Shown piece after piece: positions 61,043-64,000 of a stretch of 64,000 nt of DNA. Positions within the stretch are counted from its first letter, which is position 1. Each line of letters opens with the position of its first letter. The DNA is from Nostoc sp. C052. GTDB taxonomy: Bacteria; Cyanobacteriota; Cyanobacteriia; Cyanobacteriales; Nostocaceae. The DNA lies in assembly GCF_013393905.1 (NCBI RefSeq), contig NZ_CP040272.1:3840001-3904000 (forward strand). Reading direction: 5' to 3'. A program made the translations under genes and the position numbers. Below the pieces are notes generated by a model that was given only the letters and a program-made list of their open reading frames with translations, did no database searches and was not told the DNA's origin.

Positions 61043-61707
61043 AGATTGCGATCGGAGGAATTGGAGATTTTTAGATTAGATTGGTGATCAGAAGCTTTCA
61101 GCGCGATCGCGTACCTATTGCACGCTGAGACAGCGCTGCTTAGAGTTGTCAAAACGCCACGGGATCGGGACGACAACAGGAGGAAACAGTTTATCGATTC
61201 ACCAACACAGCCCAGACACCCACAGATGACCTCTCTTGCGGCTGATGCTCTGGGTAAGTCTCAAGACGAAACTAGAGCCTTTTTAGCTCTAGTATTTGGG
61301 ATTATCTGGACTTAGCAATTAGCTGTAAAGCTAAGAAATCATCTTGGGCAACTTTCTTTGGGTTAGGCTTTTGGCTGATAGCACAAAACCTCAGATGTAT
61401 TTGGTGGAAGTTCAGACGATCTACAAAAGCTGTCCTCCTCAACAGGTCGCGCCCATTCCTTTCCAGCAAGCTAGGGATGGCAGTTGATCCACTTGGGCAA
61501 ATCTCTTTGTGAGAAGACCGCACTGCCTCAGGAATGAGCGCTCCAAGACTGGCTATTGGGTACTGTATGCTGGTGAATAAATTCTTTTAAGATTTACTTG
61601 GGGTATGAATCCTCATACTTATCTTCCCCAGTCCCCAATTCAAAGCGGTTTACCATAGGGTAGCTTCCTGCTGATAGCTAAAATAAACCTAAAATCTCAG
61701 AATCCAC
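61043..61707. other. 665-bp gap without a supported gene
   Basis: The region has moderate GC and hairpins: GTTGTC/GACAAC (61145-61175) and CTAGAGC/GCTCTAG (about 61273-61293). Open frames here (61118-61315 plus, 61302-61523 minus) lack recognisable motifs. It could encode a structured RNA or be the leader of ribF. Confidence 0.4.
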
Positions 61708-62772
61708 GTGCTAAATTTGTCTAAAAATGGGTGTTCTGTGCGGGTTGCTTCTTCAAGCGAAGGGCTGCTAACGCCGACTGCTGTTGCCCTTGGCAAGTTT
61801 GATGGTGTTCATCTTGGGCATCAAAGAGTAATTCAACCAGTCTTGCACGCTGGTGGTAACTTGTCAGTAGCCAGTAGTCGGCAGTCAAAGGAAAATCAAC
61901 TGGCAAATCAAGAATATACCTACTCAACAGTTGTCACCTTTGACCCCCATCCACAGGAATTCTTTACGGGGCAACCCCGGACTTTGCTAACGCCACTGGA
62001 TGAAAAAGTCCAACAATTGCGATCGCTTGGGGTAGAACAACTGGTACTATTACCCTTTGACAAAGAATTATCTGCACTGAACCCCGAAGAATTCGTCGAA
62101 AAAATTCTTGTGCAACAGCTGCGATGCCAACAAATTAGTATCGGGCAGGATTTTTGTTTCGGCGAAAAGCGTAGTGGTACTGCTAAAGATTTGCAATTAC
62201 TCGCCGCCAAACACAATATTCCCGTTACTATCGTTCCCTTACAAACTTATACAGGTGAATCGCCCATCGAAAGTAGTTGCGTCAGTACTACTCAGACTCA
62301 AGATGCCCGCATTAGCACTTCATTGATCCGTCAAACCCTTGAGCATGGCGACATCGAAAACGCAAATCTACTACTAGGACGCCCTTACACTCTCCTTGGT
62401 GATGTCATTCAAGGTCAACAATTGGGCAGAACAATTGGCTTTCCCACCGCCAACCTCCAACTACCAAAAGACAAGTTTTTGCCCCGCCAAGGAGTCTATG
62501 CTGTCCGCGTTTTCACTCTCAGCGAAATATCAGACACCGCTCCTAGTGAGAACTTGGGCGTAATGAATATCGGCAATCGCCCAACTGTAAATGGTACTTA
62601 TTCATCTGCGGAAGTACATTTATTTGATTGGTCTGGTGATTTGTATGGCAAAAAACTAGTTGTGCAGCTAGTTAAATTTTTGCGCCCTGAACAAAAATTT
62701 CCTTCTCTCGAAGCCCTGAAAACACAAATTCAACTTGACTGCGTTGTTGCTAGAGAAGTTTTGGGTGCTTAG
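61708..62772 (+). CDS. ribF: bifunctional riboflavin kinase/FAD synthetase
   Basis: RibF phosphorylates riboflavin to FMN and adenylates FMN to FAD. The 354-residue protein starts at GTG. The N-terminal FMN adenylyltransferase has VALGKFDGVHLGHQRVI and QDFCFGEKRSGTAKDLQLL. The C-terminal kinase has GRPYTLLGDVIQGQQLGRTIGFPTANL and IGNRPTVNGTYSSAEVHLFD. About 28 residues (HAGGNLSVASSRQSKENQLA to NQEY) inside the first domain look inserted and repeat-derived. Confidence 0.94.
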   Translation: MLNLSKNGCSVRVASSSEGLLTPTAVALGKFDGVHLGHQRVIQPVLHAGGNLSVASSRQSKENQLANQEYTYSTVVTFDPHPQEFFTGQPRTLLTPLDEKVQQLRSLGVEQLVLLPFDKELSALNPEEFVEKILVQQLRCQQISIGQDFCFGEKRSGTAKDLQLLAAKHNIPVTIVPLQTYTGESPIESSCVSTTQTQDARISTSLIRQTLEHGDIENANLLLGRPYTLLGDVIQGQQLGRTIGFPTANLQLPKDKFLPRQGVYAVRVFTLSEISDTAPSENLGVMNIGNRPTVNGTYSSAEVHLFDWSGDLYGKKLVVQLVKFLRPEQKFPSLEALKTQIQLDCVVAREVLGA

Positions 62773-62870
62773 TGGGAACAATAGATAGGGCATTGGAAGA
62801 GGCAGAGGTGCGGAGGGGCAGAGGGGCAGAGGGAAAAAACTTACTGCAACTTCTCCTCTGCTCCCCTGCT

Positions 62871-62902
62871 CCCCCACTCCCCACTCCCCACTCCCCATTC
62901 CC
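62871..62902. repeat. CCCCACT tandem heptamers
   Basis: Four near-perfect copies of CCCCACT/CCCCATT occupy the 138-bp gap just before the moxR start. The gap is otherwise rich in GAGGGGCA units. Confidence 0.8.
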
Positions 62903-62910
62903 TACAACGC

Positions 62911-63819
62911 ATGAGAGAAAAAATCGACGCTTTAACAAAAAATCTAGCTCTTACCATCGTTGGCAAAGCTGAGGCAATACGCTTAGTGCTAGTTGCCTTC
63001 TTAGGTGGTGGTCATGCTCTCCTAGAAGATGTCCCTGGAGTTGGTAAAACCCTGCTTGCTAAATCCCTAGCTCGTTCACTGGATGGCAAGTTTCAACGGC
63101 TACAATGTACCCCCGATTTACTACCAACGGATATTACTGGTACTAACATCTGGAACCCCAAAAGCGGCGAATTTACTTATCTTCCTGGGCCAGTCTTTGC
63201 CAATATATTACTAGCTGACGAAATCAACCGCGCTACACCCCGTACTCAGTCAGCGTTGCTAGAAGTTATGGAAGAATATCAGGTAACAGTTGATGGTGTC
63301 TCTCGTGTAGTTCCCCAGCCCTTTTTTGTGATTGCAACTCAAAACCCGATCGAGTATCAAGGTACTTTTCCTCTGCCAGAAGCGCAAATGGATCGGTTTA
63401 TGTTGTCCCTGAGTTTGGGCTATCCTTCTGAGGGAGAAGAACTCCTGATGCTGCAAAATCTCCAAAAGGGTGTAAAAGTTGCTGATTTGCAGCCTTGCAT
63501 TACTTTGGCAGAAGTACAGGAATTGCGTTACCTCTGTTCTCAAGTAAAAGTGGCAACTTCCTTGCAACAGTACATCCTCGAATTGGTGCGGGCAACACGC
63601 CAAGATGAGGAAATCGCCCTTGGTGTCAGTCCGCGCGGCACATTAGCATTACAACGGGCTGCCCAAGCGCTAGCTTTTCTATTAGGTCGTGATTATGTCA
63701 TTCCTGATGATGTAAAATTTCTCGTCCCTCATGTTCTTTGCCATCGTCTTATCCCTAGAGGAGGACGCAATTCCAGAACTGTTGTGGAGCGATTATTGCG
63801 ATCGGTTTCTATTCCTTAA
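62911..63819 (+). CDS. MoxR family AAA+ ATPase
   Basis: This 302-residue protein begins MREKIDALTKNLALTIVGKAEAI. It has Walker A EDVPGVGKTLLAKSLA, Walker B ILLADEINRATPRTQSALLEVMEE, and the sensor region FFVIATQNPIEYQGTFPLPEAQMDRF. MoxR proteins act as chaperones for assembling vWA-domain or enzyme complexes. The partner DUF58 gene lies 21 kb upstream in this window, not adjacent. Confidence 0.93.
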   Translation: MREKIDALTKNLALTIVGKAEAIRLVLVAFLGGGHALLEDVPGVGKTLLAKSLARSLDGKFQRLQCTPDLLPTDITGTNIWNPKSGEFTYLPGPVFANILLADEINRATPRTQSALLEVMEEYQVTVDGVSRVVPQPFFVIATQNPIEYQGTFPLPEAQMDRFMLSLSLGYPSEGEELLMLQNLQKGVKVADLQPCITLAEVQELRYLCSQVKVATSLQQYILELVRATRQDEEIALGVSPRGTLALQRAAQALAFLLGRDYVIPDDVKFLVPHVLCHRLIPRGGRNSRTVVERLLRSVSIP

Positions 63820-64000
63820 TTTCAGGTGAGTTTGATGAACTAAAAAACAATACACTTGGGTTAAGCGCTATCTGTACAAAATCGTGGGTTTTTGAGTTTT
63901 TGAGACGCGATAAATCGCCGTCTCTACAAGTGTTTGAACTAAAAAACCGCTATGCAGGGTGGCGGTAACTCTATTTTTTGCTGTGGAGGATATTTGTTTG
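63820..64000. other. end of window with a hairpin repeat
   Basis: GAGACG and CGTCTC form a hairpin around CGATAAATCGC at 63902-63924, related to the palindrome at 10156-10184. No gene start is evident before the window ends. Confidence 0.5.

Noticed and set aside
61118..61315. Plus-strand 65-residue open frame
   Set aside because: There is no recognisable motif and no ribosome site, and codon use is unlike neighbours.

Overview
The window looks like chromosomal DNA from a filamentous, heterocyst-forming cyanobacterium close to Nostoc. The octamer GCGATCGC (the cyanobacterial HIP1 palindrome) recurs throughout. Heptamer tandem repeats of the Nostoc STRR type fill many gaps. Several genes are cyanobacterial in character: PAM68, the cyanobacterial-type divinyl chlorophyllide reductase BciB, a KaiB-domain protein, DUF6464, UPF0182, several Uma2 nucleases, PilT, and the order rplS-tRNA-Trp-secE-nusG-rplK-rplA-rplJ-rplL.

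Layout. At 1-7.3 kb is a truncated histidine phosphatase and a five-gene branched-chain/neutral amino-acid ABC importer, interrupted by a Uma2 gene and a decayed nuclease gene. At 7.6-15.6 kb are DUF6464, trmFO, an M23 peptidase, tRNA-Arg, bciB, holB and htpX. At 15.9-23.1 kb are a ChrB-like protein, a frameshifted IS5-type element, an MFS transporter, an unusual RCK-pore-RCK potassium-channel-like protein, and a fluoride riboswitch placed directly upstream of a CLC-F type fluoride exporter. At 23.2-31.4 kb are aroF, PAM68, rpsO, a CRISPR array of 28 perfect repeats plus one degenerate repeat without cas genes, a KaiB-domain protein and pilT. At 31.4-44.7 kb are wecB, a peptidoglycan-binding protein, a decayed two-gene relic, an aldo/keto reductase, an orphan sulfonate-type binding protein beside an arylsulfotransferase, GST, MDR, DUF58 and two glycosyltransferases. 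At 44.9-49.2 kb is the translation/transcription cluster with an L10 leader. At 49.4-51.3 kb two 5'-truncated genes (CHAT and a TpsB-type outer-membrane transporter) meet head to head. At 51.6-64 kb are UPF0182, small hypotheticals, a third Uma2, a toxin-antitoxin pair whose toxin carries a nonsense codon, pheS, surE, a metallo-beta-lactamase-fold protein, ribF and moxR.

The clearest functional units are the fluoride riboswitch plus exporter, the amino-acid importer, the ribosomal operon with its L10 leader, and the CRISPR array. The array is read on the minus strand: its leader lies near 27.9 kb and its degenerate end near 25.8 kb. Non-coding gaps are rich in fold-back elements and heptamer repeats, some of which supply start codons or coding sequence to neighbouring genes. 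I did not find a clearly new multi-gene system. The best leads for novelty are the KaiB-domain protein, the RCK-pore-RCK channel, the 103-aa gene directly behind the CRISPR trailer, and the orphan sulfonate-binding/arylsulfotransferase pair.
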